DNA from: Azotobacter bryophylli
GTDB taxonomy: Bacteria; Pseudomonadota; Gammaproteobacteria; Pseudomonadales; Pseudomonadaceae
Direction: 5' to 3'
Assembly (NCBI RefSeq): GCF_042643485.1
Contig: NZ_JBHRSJ010000030.1
Span: 86,125 to 150,124, forward strand
Length of the DNA: 64,000 nt
Shown here: positions 37,474-47,016 of the stretch, in pieces
How the letters are laid out: every line of letters starts with the position of its first letter
Position numbering within the stretch: position 1 is the first letter of the stretch
Translations under genes and position numbers: made by a program
The notes under the pieces: generated by a model
What the model was told of the DNA's origin: nothing
The model's input: the letters and a program-made list of their open reading frames with translations, nothing else
Database searches by the model: none

Positions 37474-38588
37474 GGGGATATCGCGCGGTGAAAGGCCGGG
37501 GAATATAGCACAGGACCTTCGCCCGCCCGGCCAGCCCCGCCAAGCCGGAAAGGCACATTTGCGGACGTCCGCCCGGAAGCGTGAAGCGGCGCAGCCTTCG
37601 AGCCGGTCTCGCTCAGTGGGGAAGGTGCCGCTTTCTTCTGGAAGGCATAGAACAGATTCGGCTCGCTCACCACATAGAGATTGCCCGCCCCGTCCAGCGT
37701 CACCCCTTCCGCCTGCGGGGCGCTCTCTTGCAGCTCCGACAGGTAGCGGCGCAAGGAGCGGAAACTGACGAAGTTGCCGTTGCCGTCCAGCTCGACGAGC
37801 AGCTTCGACTCATCGCTCAGCAGCAGCAGGTGGCCGGTCCGCGGATCCTGGACGACGTCGGAGAGATCCTTGGCGAACACGCTGCGCTCGATCCAGGCGG
37901 TCAGATCCCGAACGCTCAGTTGCAGGAAGCCGTCGAACGAGCGCCCCGCCCCGTCGAGCTCGAACAGCTGGCGCGGTCCCGCCTCCTTGACGACGAACAG
38001 GCGGTCGTGCAGCCGGTCGTAGGCGACGCCCTCGAAACCCTGGTTGCGCTCCTGCAGGTTGATGCCCAGGGCGATGAAGGGCGAATCCCCGACATCGATG
38101 GCCTCCCCGTTTCCCGGAGCCGGCAGGCGGACCAGCCGCAGCCGCTGCGCCCGCTCCTCGCTCAGCAACAGGCGGCCGTCGCCCATGTAGGCCAGACCCT
38201 CCACGTCCTCGAAACCGCGCAGGCGATGGCGCTCGAGCACCTCGCCGGTCTTGCTGAGCACGAACAGCTCCGGCGGGCCGGCGTTGGTCACCGCCAGCAG
38301 ACGGTCCAGATCGTAGTCGTAGGTGATGCCGGACAGATCGCCGCGGATGCCGGCAACAGGCTTGGCCTCGACGACTACCCGATAGTCGGGCAGGCCGATG
38401 TCCCCGACGGAGGCCGACGGGGACGGGCTGGAGAGCCGGCCGAGGGTGTAGGCGTAGAGTTGCGGGGGCCAGTAGAAAATCGCGCTCGCCGCGCCCGCTA
38501 GCACGAGCAGCAGCGCCGGTATAGCTGCTCGCCGGAGCGACCGTCCGCGCCCGGACGACCGCTGCGTGGTGGCCTGGGTATCTGTCAT
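37470..38588 (-). CDS. SdiA-regulated-family (YjiK-like) membrane-anchored beta-propeller protein
   Basis: A 372-residue protein with an N-terminal membrane anchor 'AAIPALLLVLAGAASAIFYW' (about residues 21-40) and a periplasmic SdiA-regulated domain: 'DLSGITYDYDLDRLLAVTN', 'GFEDVEGLAYMGDGRLLLSEE', 'GFEGVAYDRLHDRLFVVKE', 'QAEGVTLDGAGNLYVVSEPNLFY'. The domain ends near residue 320. The remaining ~50 residues are low-complexity, glycine/alanine/serine-rich, and reach the msbA start with a 4-nt overlap. That tail may be a late extension of the frame. Function unknown; location suggests an envelope role. Confidence 0.84.
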   Translation of the reverse strand: MTDTQATTQRSSGRGRSLRRAAIPALLLVLAGAASAIFYWPPQLYAYTLGRLSSPSPSASVGDIGLPDYRVVVEAKPVAGIRGDLSGITYDYDLDRLLAVTNAGPPELFVLSKTGEVLERHRLRGFEDVEGLAYMGDGRLLLSEERAQRLRLVRLPAPGNGEAIDVGDSPFIALGINLQERNQGFEGVAYDRLHDRLFVVKEAGPRQLFELDGAGRSFDGFLQLSVRDLTAWIERSVFAKDLSDVVQDPRTGHLLLLSDESKLLVELDGNGNFVSFRSLRRYLSELQESAPQAEGVTLDGAGNLYVVSEPNLFYAFQKKAAPSPLSETGSKAAPLHASGRTSANVPFRLGGAGRAGEGPVLYSPAFHRAISP

Positions 38589-38692
38589 CGCGTTTCGCTT
38601 CCTTGCGAAGGTGACGGAAAGCGCTCCCGGCGCGACGTACGGCGGAGCTCGCGCGGGACGCCCTGAAGAAGACTGGCCGGGCGCGCAGGAGT

Positions 38693-40108
38693 TCAGCGCC
38701 GCAGCAGGCGGACCCAGAACAGTTCGTGCCGGCGCACCGTCTTGCGGAAGAACTCGTTCTCGCCGGTATCCGGCCAGCGCCGGCCGGCCAGTAGGCGCTG
38801 AACCCAGCGCCGCAGCCGCTTCTTGAACGGCAACGGTGCCTGCAGGTCGTGCTGCATGGCCAGGGCTTGGGCCTTGTCAAGCTGGGTCGCCGGGTCCAGC
38901 AGCGGACTCCACAGACCATCGGCGGGCAAGGCCTCGATGCAGGGCGGCAGGGCGACGCCGGCACCGGCCGGCCCCATGGGCCAGCGGTCGTTGTCGTGCA
39001 GATGATTGGCGTAGAGCAGCAGCAGCTCGGGTTTCCAGGCGCTCATTTGCACAGCCTGCTCCAGCGCCCGGGTGGCGTGCACGTGGTCGGGGTGCGGATC
39101 GAGCTGCGGGTGCGGAGCGACCAGCACCTCGGGGCGGAAGTGCTCGATCAGGGCCGCCAGATCGGCCAGCAGATTGTTCCAGCTGGGCACGCCGTCCGCA
39201 TCGGCCGGCAGGCGCAGCGGATTGAACCGACGCGCATCGCGCACGTCGCATTCGCCGGACTCCCGCGAGCCGACGGCCCGGTCCGGCTCCGCGCTCATCG
39301 CCGGCAACTGCAGGCAGTAATAGCCCAACTGCACGCAGCGGCTGGCCGGCACGCCGCCCCAGAGCGGCACGGCCATACTGTCCCAGGTGCGCAGGCGGCC
39401 CTTCAGGCGTGCCGCCGCGGCCCCATCCAGACCGAGCCGGCGGTAGTGCCCGGCCTCGATCTCGCCCCGGGTCAGGGTGACGATGGCCACTTCGGCGGCC
39501 CGGCTGTAGAGGCCGAAGGCGGCCAGCTCGGCGTCGTCGGCATGGGGCGCGACGATCAGCAGGCGCCGCGCCGCGTAGTCCGGGTTGGCGAAGGCATGCA
39601 GGATCGCCTCGCCGGCCAGGCGGCAGTAGCGTCCGCGCAAGCGCAGACGGCCGCCGCGCAGCGCCGCGCCCTGTCCGGAGAGGTTGAGATAGCGTCGGCC
39701 GTCGACGCCGCGCTCCAGGTCCTGGCGATCGCAGCCCTCGCCCTCGATCAGCACCTGCGGATCGAGCCAGCGCCCCAGCCAGGTGGCACGGACCCGCAGT
39801 TCGAGGATCAGGGTCTCGGCCTCCGCCGGCAGGCTTCCCCCAACGATCCGCAGGCCCTGGGCGCCGAGCGCCACCGGCAGGCTGAGATGGCCGTCCGGGA
39901 AAGCGTACCGGTAGTCGTCCCGCGGCGAATAGAACAGGTGGTCGGCGAACCAGGCCTCATGGGCCAGCCAGCCGAGCGCCAGGGCCAGCGGCACGCTCCA
40001 CCAGGGCGCCAGCGCGCCGAGGAGCGCCAGTCCGGCGAGTCCCGCCAGCAGCGCCAGGCGCTTCCAGCGCCGGTGCCGTTTCAGCAGCCGTTGCTTGCGT
40101 TCGCTCAT
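38693..40108 (-). CDS. PIG-L family de-N-acetylase of the LPS core locus (DnpA-like)
   Basis: A 471-residue protein with two hydrophobic segments near the N-terminus (about residues 17-50), then a PIG-L-type deacetylase domain with the zinc-site motif 'APHADDAELAAFG' (H-x-D-D-x-E) and a downstream 'APHPQLDPHPDHVHATRA' block. In P. aeruginosa a de-N-acetylase gene (dnpA, linked to antibiotic persistence) sits in the same locus next to mig-14, so this is the likely orthologue by context. The probable substrate is an N-acetyl sugar of the LPS core (inference). It follows mig-14 by 15 nt. Confidence 0.85.
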   Translation of the reverse strand: MSERKQRLLKRHRRWKRLALLAGLAGLALLGALAPWWSVPLALALGWLAHEAWFADHLFYSPRDDYRYAFPDGHLSLPVALGAQGLRIVGGSLPAEAETLILELRVRATWLGRWLDPQVLIEGEGCDRQDLERGVDGRRYLNLSGQGAALRGGRLRLRGRYCRLAGEAILHAFANPDYAARRLLIVAPHADDAELAAFGLYSRAAEVAIVTLTRGEIEAGHYRRLGLDGAAAARLKGRLRTWDSMAVPLWGGVPASRCVQLGYYCLQLPAMSAEPDRAVGSRESGECDVRDARRFNPLRLPADADGVPSWNNLLADLAALIEHFRPEVLVAPHPQLDPHPDHVHATRALEQAVQMSAWKPELLLLYANHLHDNDRWPMGPAGAGVALPPCIEALPADGLWSPLLDPATQLDKAQALAMQHDLQAPLPFKKRLRRWVQRLLAGRRWPDTGENEFFRKTVRRHELFWVRLLRR

Positions 40109-40123
40109 GGCTCCTTCCCGCGC

Positions 40124-41020
40124 TCAGACCTGGTAGACCGGCACGCGGCGGCACCAGCGATCCTTGTACTCCCGGTCGGCCCGACCGAAGGAGTAGCGCA
40201 GCGGCTTGCCGCGCGCCTCGGCATCGGCCCAGGCCTCCTGGGTGTTGACGAAAGTGAGCACGCTGCCCGGGCTGAACCCGTTGCTTTCCGGTGCCACGCC
40301 GCCGTTGACGTACTCGACGCTGATCCAGGCGGGGGACTCGACCCGATAGAGGATCTGGATCGCCACCGGCTTGTCGCCGAACCACACCACGGAGCCACAC
40401 ATGAACTCGCGCAGCAGGCCGAACACCTCGGCCAGGCGGGCCTTGCCCGGTACCTCGAAGTCCCAGCGGCGCTCGAACAGCTCCCCATAGATGCGAGCCT
40501 GCTCGTCCGGAGCCAGCTCGGCCAGCGGCCGAAGGCGACCGCCGGCCTCCTCCAGCAGGCGCAGCTCACGGCGCTGGTTGTAGCGGAACTTCTTGGAGAG
40601 ATCTCCAGGCGCGCGGCACATCGCCAGTGCTTCGGGCTGCCCGCGCAGGTTGAGGATCCGGTTGCGGTGCAGGTCGGAGAGATAGCGCGCCCGATGGCGC
40701 AGGACGATGTGCGCCTGCGGGGCGACCGGCAGGATGACCTCGGCGTTGCCCAGGTCGAACAGGGCCCGCTTGCCCCGGCGCTTGAGCACTTCCTTGGAAA
40801 GCGCCAGATGGCGCCCCCAGGTGGGAATCGCCGCCAGCGGCTGGTCGTCTTCGTACCAACCCAGGTAGCGCACCGGAATCCCGGCCAATTCGGAGAGTCG
40901 CGCCACCACCTGCGGATGGGTCGCCACGCTGCCGCCGTAACGCTGCCAGATCTCGGCATAGGCGCCGGCATCGATGGCCGTCCAGCCCCGCTCGCGGAAG
41001 AGGCGCAGGCGACTCAGCAT
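40124..41020 (-). CDS. mig-14: Mig-14 family protein
   Basis: A 298-residue protein of the Mig-14 family, associated with resistance to cationic antimicrobial peptides and located at the inner membrane in Salmonella. It has a GNAT-like core with 'KKFRYNQRRELRLLEEAGG' and 'FVNTQEAWADAEARGKPLRYSFG', ending 'DREYKDRWCRRVPVYQV'. ATG 41020 has GAGG 9 nt upstream; the frame is open to 41212 but that part has no family sequence. It is co-transcribed with the downstream PIG-L gene. Confidence 0.88.
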   Translation of the reverse strand: MLSRLRLFRERGWTAIDAGAYAEIWQRYGGSVATHPQVVARLSELAGIPVRYLGWYEDDQPLAAIPTWGRHLALSKEVLKRRGKRALFDLGNAEVILPVAPQAHIVLRHRARYLSDLHRNRILNLRGQPEALAMCRAPGDLSKKFRYNQRRELRLLEEAGGRLRPLAELAPDEQARIYGELFERRWDFEVPGKARLAEVFGLLREFMCGSVVWFGDKPVAIQILYRVESPAWISVEYVNGGVAPESNGFSPGSVLTFVNTQEAWADAEARGKPLRYSFGRADREYKDRWCRRVPVYQV

Positions 41021-41281
41021 GGCCGCGCGTCCTCGCGGCGAATCCGCCGATCGGGCCGACGGAAGCGGAGCCTCGGGCCCGAAGGCTGTTCCGTCCTGGG
41101 AGGGACTTCGGTCATTGCGCGGCTCATCGGTCACCTGTGAGGCGAGCGATTCTAGCACAGCCCTCGCGTCGCCCCCGGCCGGACGCCACCCGCCCCACCG
41201 CCAGGCATGCACCGCGAAAAGGCTGGGGCGCGGACGCTTTTTTCGGCATCATGTCGCCCCCGTCCCCGCGATCTGCAACGC

Positions 41282-41902
41282 ATGCGCTATCCCAAACTGT
41301 CCAATGCCGAACTGGCGCGCCTGCTCGAGGGAGCCCAGACGCTCGAGGCCGACAGCCATGGCCCCAAGGTGTTCCGCCTGCGCGACGGCAGTTTCCTCAA
41401 GCTGTTCCGGCGCAAGCGGCTGCTATCCTCGGCCTTCTGGGCGCCCTACTCGCAGCGCTTCTGCGACAACGCCGCGCGCCTGCAGCAGCTGGGCATCCCC
41501 ACGCTGACCCCGGAGCGGCTCTTCCAGCTCGAATCCCCGACCCTGACGGCGGTGCATTACCGCCCGCTGGCCGGCCTGACCCTCAAGCAGCTGTCGGAGC
41601 AACCGGGGTTCGACTGGCAGTCGCTGCTGCCGGCGCTGGTCGATCTGATCCTCCGTCTGCACGCACTGGGCATCTACTTCCGCTCCCTGCATCTGGGCAA
41701 CATCGTGCAGACCCCCGAGGGGACGCTCGGCCTGATCGACATTTCCGACATGCGCTTCTATCGACGCGCCCTCGGCCCGGCCCTGGCGCGGCGCAACCTC
41801 GGGCATTTCCAGCGCTATCTGCGCCGGCAGGCACTGGAGCACAGCTTTCCCTTCGACGCGCTGCGCACCGCCCTCGCCCATCGGGGCCCCGGCCGTTCCT
41901 GA
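41282..41902 (+). CDS. WaaP/InaA-type kinase-like protein with altered catalytic loop
   Basis: A 206-residue small kinase-fold protein of the kind found in Pseudomonas LPS core loci. The nucleotide-lysine strand 'GSFLKLFRRK' is present. The catalytic loop reads 'YFRSLHLGNIV', where most relatives have H-G-D-L-H, so the catalytic aspartate is serine; the metal-binding 'GLIDISDMRF' remains. It may be an atypical kinase or pseudokinase. It is the only rightward gene between mig-14 and the next leftward gene. An upstream in-frame ATG at 41207 is less likely. Confidence 0.82.
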   Translation: MRYPKLSNAELARLLEGAQTLEADSHGPKVFRLRDGSFLKLFRRKRLLSSAFWAPYSQRFCDNAARLQQLGIPTLTPERLFQLESPTLTAVHYRPLAGLTLKQLSEQPGFDWQSLLPALVDLILRLHALGIYFRSLHLGNIVQTPEGTLGLIDISDMRFYRRALGPALARRNLGHFQRYLRRQALEHSFPFDALRTALAHRGPGRS

Positions 41903-41916
41903 CATCCCCGCAAGGC

Positions 41917-43368
41917 TCAGTTGCCGATCACCAGCACGGCGTCCCCCTTGCGATTGGCGAAGCGCGCGAGGACCTGCGCATTCCGCTGGGCGAGCCAGTC
42001 CTTCAGCCAGGGTTCGTCGGCGTCGGCCTCGATGAGGAAATAGCGGTACTGACCGGCGCGCTCCGGGCCCATGGCGGCCTCGCGGGTCAGGTCGCTCTTC
42101 GGATAGCCGCGTCCGGCGTAGTAGGCGATGCGCCCGTCGTCGTAGTAGACCGGCGCGGCCGGCTCAATGTGCTGCGCCACCCAGTGGCCGGCCTCGATGT
42201 AGTGGGTCTTCTTGGCGCTCAGGGAGACGACGTTATCCAGCATCGCCAGCAGCGCCAGGACCACCAGCCCTTTCGCCAGGCGCGGGAAGTTCCGCGCGAA
42301 CAGCATCAGCGACACCGCGACCAGGGGCACGACCAGCAGGTTCAGGAAGCTGGTGTAGCGCGCGTTCATGAACTGCAAACGTACGAAGAACAGCATCAGG
42401 ACGCCCAGATACAGCAGGGCGGCCCAGGCGAAGGGACGAAACTCCTGCCAGTAGCAGCGCCCCGCCGACCAGGTGCGCCGCGACAGGAAGGTCGCTGCGA
42501 AGGGCCCGAGCACCTTGACGAACTTGATCAGCAGGGCGGCCAGCAGGCCGAAGAAAATGATCTGGTCGGTCTCGTCCTTGGAATACTTGGTGATCAGACT
42601 GGCGGAGAACTGCCGAGACAAGGCATCGAACGAGACGAGGACCTGCCGCGGATCGAGCAGGCTCAGGTAGTAGTCGACCCGCGCCGAGGACAGCCCACCC
42701 ATGGCCAGCAGCGCCAGCACACCGACCGCCACGGCCAGCAGCGGCAAGGCGGCGAGCTGCAGGATGCGCAATCGTCCCTCCCGTGAGCGCAGCTCCGGCA
42801 ACTGCCAGAGGGCCAGAGCAGCGAGCAGCACCAGCGCCTCGAGCCGGAACAGCACCGCCGCCAGCAGCGCCAGGTGGATCGACGTCGCCCGCCACCAGCC
42901 GCCGCGCGCCTGCCAGCGCAGGGCCAGCCAGAGTGCCAGGGAGCAGAAGAACCAGAAGCCGAACTCGCGCAGGATGTCGTAGCGGAACTGATTGAACGCC
43001 GGCATCGCCAGGACCACCAGGCATGCCCAATGGCCAGCATCGGGCACCCGCTGGCGGGTGCAGTCGACCAGCAAGGCGCAGGTGCCGGCCATGAACAGGG
43101 CGCACCAGAGATAGGCCGCCGCCTCGTAGGGCAATCCGAGCAGCGAATGGGTATAGGCCAGCAGCAGCGGGAACCAGGGCCAGTCGAACAGCTTCATCGC
43201 GACCTGCGGCCCCTGCCCGTTCACCTGCTGGGCAATGTCGATGTAGAACGCCGCATCCCTGGCGATGGTGACGACGCCCGACACCGCCACCAGCGACAGC
43301 AGCAAACTACCGAAAAAGGCCAGCCAGACCGGAGATACCCGCCCGAGCCGGGTCAGAATCCCCTGCAT
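41917..43368 (-). CDS. Polytopic membrane protein, GT-C (ArnT/PMT-like) glycosyltransferase
   Basis: A 483-residue protein with about ten transmembrane segments and a soluble C-terminal domain ('YYDDGRIAYYAGRGYPKSDL' onward). After the first helix it has 'ARDAAFYIDIAQQVNGQG', the D-x3-Y pattern of GT-C glycosyltransferases that use polyprenyl-phosphate sugars. It stands near the place where P. aeruginosa has the O-antigen ligase waaL, but it lacks the Wzy_C look. It may decorate lipid A or core. The ATG 43368 start avoids a 32-residue polar extension that overlaps the carbamoyltransferase. Confidence 0.8.
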   Translation of the reverse strand: MQGILTRLGRVSPVWLAFFGSLLLSLVAVSGVVTIARDAAFYIDIAQQVNGQGPQVAMKLFDWPWFPLLLAYTHSLLGLPYEAAAYLWCALFMAGTCALLVDCTRQRVPDAGHWACLVVLAMPAFNQFRYDILREFGFWFFCSLALWLALRWQARGGWWRATSIHLALLAAVLFRLEALVLLAALALWQLPELRSREGRLRILQLAALPLLAVAVGVLALLAMGGLSSARVDYYLSLLDPRQVLVSFDALSRQFSASLITKYSKDETDQIIFFGLLAALLIKFVKVLGPFAATFLSRRTWSAGRCYWQEFRPFAWAALLYLGVLMLFFVRLQFMNARYTSFLNLLVVPLVAVSLMLFARNFPRLAKGLVVLALLAMLDNVVSLSAKKTHYIEAGHWVAQHIEPAAPVYYDDGRIAYYAGRGYPKSDLTREAAMGPERAGQYRYFLIEADADEPWLKDWLAQRNAQVLARFANRKGDAVLVIGN

Positions 43369-43444
43369 GTATCCACTCCCGTAACGTCCAATCCCTGAAC
43401 CCCTGCCTTGCTCCGCGAGAACCGCAGCGCCCGGCAGACCGTCC

Positions 43445-45199
43445 TCAGATGCGCTCGTCGCCATCCGTCCCCTCCTTCATCACCAGGATGTCTTCCATGA
43501 TCAGGTAACGCAGATCCGAGCCGTAGAACATGTCCAGCGCGTCGGTCGGCGAGCAGACCATCGGTTCGCCGCGGCGGTTGAGCGAGGTGTTCAGTGCCAC
43601 GCCGTTGCCGGTGAGCTTCTCCAGCTCGACCATCAGGTCGTACCAGCGCGGATTGTGGCGGCGCTCCAGCACCTGGGCGCGGGCGGTACCGTCCTCGTGG
43701 ACCACTTCCGGAACGCGCTCCTTCCAGCCCTCGTTGACCTCGAAGGTGAAGGTCATGAACGGCGACGGATGGTCGACGCTGAGCATCTGCGGCGCCACGG
43801 TGTCGAGCATCGACGGGCAGAACGGCCGCCAGCGCTCGCGGAACTTGATCTGCTCGTTGATGCGGTCGGCCACGCCCGGCACGCTCGGGCAGCCGATGAT
43901 CGAACGCCCGCCCAGCGCCCTCGGGCCGAACTCCAGGCGCCCCTGGAACCAGGCCACCGGGTTGCCGTCGACCATGATCCGAGCGATGCGCTCGGGCACG
44001 TCGGCGATCTTCTGCCACTTCGGCGCGTTCGGGTGGCGGGCGCAGGCGGCGACGATGTCCTCGTTGCTGTAGGACGGGCCGAGGTAGACGTGCTCCATCT
44101 TCTCCACCGGCACGCCGCGCTTGACCGACACGTAGGCGGCAGCGCCCACCGCGGTGCCGGCGTCGCCGGAGGCCGGCTGGACGAACAGCTCCTTCACTTC
44201 CGGGCGGGCGATGATCTTCTGGTTGAGCTTGACGTTCAGCGCGCAACCGCCGGCGAAGGCGAGTTTGCCGGTCTGCTTGATGATGTCGCCGAGGTAGTAG
44301 TCCATCATCTCCAGCGCCAGCTGCTCGAACAGCGCCTGCATGCTGGCGGCGTAGTGGATGTACGGGTCGTCGGCGATGTCGCCCTCGCGCTTCGGGCCCA
44401 GCCACTCGATCAGCTTGGGCGAGAAGTAGTAGCCCTTGCCCTTTTCCTTGTAGCGGCGGAAGCCGATGACGTTGGCGTAGTCGGTGTTGATCACCAGCTC
44501 GCCCTTCTCGAACGTGGCCAGCCGCGAGAAATCGTACTGGCTGGCGTCGCCGTAGGGCGCCATGCCCATCACCTTGAACTCGCCGTCGAGCATCTCGAAG
44601 CCGAGGTACTCGGTGAGCGCGCCGTACAGGCCGCCGAGCGAATCCGGGTCGTAGAATTCCTTGATCTTGTGGATCTTGCCGTTCTCGCCCCAGCCGAAGA
44701 AGGTGGTGGCGTACTCGCCCTTGCCGTCGATGCCCATGATCGCGGTCTTCTCGGTGAAACCGGAGCAGTGGTAGGCGCTGGAGGCGTGGGCCAGGTGGTG
44801 CTCGACCGCCTCGATCTTGACCTTCTTCAGGTCGAAGCCGAGCTGCTGCAGGCACCACTGGATGCGCTGGCGATAGCGCTTGTAGCGGCGGTTGCCGAAC
44901 AGGATGGCGTCGAGGGCGCGATCCGGAGCGTAGGCGTAGCGCTTGGCGTAGTGCCAGCGGGCTTTGTCGAACAGGCTGATCGGCGCGAAGGGAATGGCCA
45001 CCACGTCGACGTCGGCCGGCTCGATCCCGGCCTGCGCCAGGCAGAACTTGGCCGACTCGTAGGGCATGCGGTTCTTCGCGTGCTTGTCGCGGACGAAGCG
45101 CTCCTCTTCGACGGCGGCGATCAGCTTGCCGTCGATGTAGAGGGCGGCGGACGGGTCATGGCTGAGGGCCCCGGAAAGGCCGAGAATCGTCAATGCCAC
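43445..45199 (-). CDS. LPS core carbamoyltransferase (NodU/CmcH family)
   Basis: A 584-residue carbamoyltransferase. The N-terminal Kae1-like domain shows 'HHLAHASSAYHCSGF' (metal-binding histidines) and 'GIDGKGEYATTFF'. The C-terminal domain shows 'FQGRLEFGPRALGGRSII' and 'LNTSLNRRGEPMVCSP'. In P. aeruginosa the corresponding gene (PA5005, called wapO) carbamoylates inner-core heptose. Length and sequence look intact. It is the last high-G+C gene before a lower-G+C insertion. Confidence 0.92.
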   Translation of the reverse strand: MALTILGLSGALSHDPSAALYIDGKLIAAVEEERFVRDKHAKNRMPYESAKFCLAQAGIEPADVDVVAIPFAPISLFDKARWHYAKRYAYAPDRALDAILFGNRRYKRYRQRIQWCLQQLGFDLKKVKIEAVEHHLAHASSAYHCSGFTEKTAIMGIDGKGEYATTFFGWGENGKIHKIKEFYDPDSLGGLYGALTEYLGFEMLDGEFKVMGMAPYGDASQYDFSRLATFEKGELVINTDYANVIGFRRYKEKGKGYYFSPKLIEWLGPKREGDIADDPYIHYAASMQALFEQLALEMMDYYLGDIIKQTGKLAFAGGCALNVKLNQKIIARPEVKELFVQPASGDAGTAVGAAAYVSVKRGVPVEKMEHVYLGPSYSNEDIVAACARHPNAPKWQKIADVPERIARIMVDGNPVAWFQGRLEFGPRALGGRSIIGCPSVPGVADRINEQIKFRERWRPFCPSMLDTVAPQMLSVDHPSPFMTFTFEVNEGWKERVPEVVHEDGTARAQVLERRHNPRWYDLMVELEKLTGNGVALNTSLNRRGEPMVCSPTDALDMFYGSDLRYLIMEDILVMKEGTDGDERI

Positions 45200-45750
45200 A
45201 GGGGCTTGCCTCTTTTTTGTCTTTGGAACGGGTGTCGGTGCCGATATTCGGATAATCGGGCAACGTTACAGAGCGAGGGGCGAGCCTTTACGAGGATGTA
45301 TGCCCGATCCCTGGCATAGAGCTGGCTAAGGTACAGGCGCCATGATAGTGCCCCACCCCATTGAGGTCGATGGGTATCCATTGGCCGCCCATTCAGGAAT
45401 GAGACCGGGCGCAAAGGGGGAGCTGCAGCATCTTTGGCTGCTGTCGGCGAATCCCTCAAAAACTACGGGACAACTTTATTCGCTATCGGACCTTCTCCTG
45501 CTGCCGCCGTTAAACGCGGCAACACTCCGGGGCCATGGATACAAGTCTGGAAAGAGAAAATGTCCTAGAATGGCGCGTCCAACTTGGCACGATCGTACAG
45601 GCATAATGCCATCAAACTCGCACTTCTTGTCGCGTTATCGCAGCTGACTTCGAAAGCCAACTCGCCTATAGAGAGAAAGTGCGCCCCGATGCTCCAGGGC
45701 ATGTCGTTGCAGCTATCGGCAACAGCTGCAGCCCATCATCGAGTACTGAT
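45200..45750. other. 551-base intergenic stretch between divergent genes
   Basis: It separates the carbamoyltransferase from the aminotransferase, which are transcribed apart, so both promoters should lie here. Two short open frames (45190-45459 minus, 45342-45647 plus) have no ribosome site or recognisable sequence and I do not call them. No convincing -35/-10 pair, sigma-54 site or repeat was found. It may be the left junction of the inserted segment. Confidence 0.5.
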
Positions 45751-46860
45751 ATGAGTGACAAAGCTGTTTTCGTAACCCAGCCCTATCTACCGCAACTAGA
45801 AGAATTCATCCCCTATCTGCAAGATATCTGGGACAGCAAGATATTGACCAATGGCGGCCCCATGCACCGGCAACTGGAGCAGGCTCTGGCCGACTATCTC
45901 GGGGTCGAGCATGTTGCTCTGTTCAATAATGGCACCATTGCCTTGCTGACGGCCTTGCAGGCCTTGCGCATAACGGGCGAAGTGATCACCACGCCTTATT
46001 CGTTCGTTGCCACGGCCCACTCGCTGCTGTGGAATGGCATCAATCCAGTATTCGTGGACATCGATCCCGATACGCTCAATCTGGACCCGGCCAAAATCGA
46101 AGCCGCTATCACGCCCAACACTACGGCGATCATGCCGGTGCATTGCTACGGCAATCCCTGCGATGTCGAAGCCATTCAGCGGATCGCCGACAACTACAAT
46201 CTTCGCGTTATCTACGATGCCGCCCATGCCTTTGCGGTAGAAGATAAGGGAGGCAGTATCCTGAGACATGGCGATCTCAGCGTGCTGAGCTTCCACGCCA
46301 CCAAGGTTTTCAATACGTTCGAGGGCGGCGCCATCATCTGCCCGGATGCCAAGACCAAACAACGCATCGATCGACTGAAGAACTTCGGCTTCGTCGATGA
46401 AGTTACAGTGGTAGCACCAGGGATCAACGGCAAGATGAGCGAGGTCAACGCCGCCTTCGGACTACTGCAACTGCAGCATATCGACAAAGCAATCGCACGC
46501 CGCAGAGAGATCGACCACCATTATCGTGATCAGCTCAACTGCGTGAAAGGCATACAAACGATCAACGGGACTGGCCAGTCCAAGGCAAACTATTCTTATT
46601 TTCCCATCTTGGTAGAGACAGACTATCCGCTCACTCGGAATGGACTCTATCAGCGTCTGAAGGACAACAACATTTTCGCCCGGCGTTACTTCTACCCGCT
46701 AATCAGCGAGTTCCCGATGTATCGCGGAATGGCTTCTGCAGCGTGCGAAAACTTGCCAACGGCAAGCATGATTTCCGAAAAAGTAATATGTCTACCGATT
46801 CATCCGGCGCTCGAACAGGATGATCTAGAAAAAATCGTACAAATAATAAAAACCAGTTAA
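45751..46860 (+). CDS. DegT/DnrJ/EryC1/StrS-family sugar aminotransferase
   Basis: A 369-residue PLP-dependent aminotransferase acting on nucleotide-linked keto sugars. 'LFNNGTIALLTALQAL' binds the cofactor phosphate, 'VIYDAAHAF' holds the cofactor aspartate, and the Schiff-base lysine is K185 in 'SFHATKVFNTFEGGAI'. The 'FHATKVFNTFEGG' form is common in dTDP-4-amino-sugar and dTDP-3-amino-sugar enzymes (VioA/WecE or FdtB types); which one cannot be told here. Just downstream is a WecF-like transferase, so a TDP-4-amino-4,6-dideoxy-hexose is a reasonable guess. G+C is lower than in the flanking LPS genes. Confidence 0.9.
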   Translation: MSDKAVFVTQPYLPQLEEFIPYLQDIWDSKILTNGGPMHRQLEQALADYLGVEHVALFNNGTIALLTALQALRITGEVITTPYSFVATAHSLLWNGINPVFVDIDPDTLNLDPAKIEAAITPNTTAIMPVHCYGNPCDVEAIQRIADNYNLRVIYDAAHAFAVEDKGGSILRHGDLSVLSFHATKVFNTFEGGAIICPDAKTKQRIDRLKNFGFVDEVTVVAPGINGKMSEVNAAFGLLQLQHIDKAIARRREIDHHYRDQLNCVKGIQTINGTGQSKANYSYFPILVETDYPLTRNGLYQRLKDNNIFARRYFYPLISEFPMYRGMASAACENLPTASMISEKVICLPIHPALEQDDLEKIVQIIKTS

Positions 46861-47016
46861 GGCCGATGACGGCCAATACAAAACACGAAAAAGTACGGAA
46901 AGATGATTTCCGCTCCCTTCCTGCCCACGACCAACCCGTGGGCCGAACCGGCGATGAATCAGGCGCACGACAGGCGAACCAAAAGAAAACACCTTTTTGG
47001 GGCGCGACCGATAGAT

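Noticed and set aside
45585..45599. TGGCACGATCGTACA as a sigma-54 promoter before the aminotransferase
   Set aside because: The -24 half is perfect, but the -12 half lacks the required GC, so it is unlikely to work.
45190..45647. Two short open frames in the carbamoyltransferase-aminotransferase gap
   Set aside because: No ribosome sites, no recognisable sequence, and they overlap on opposite strands.
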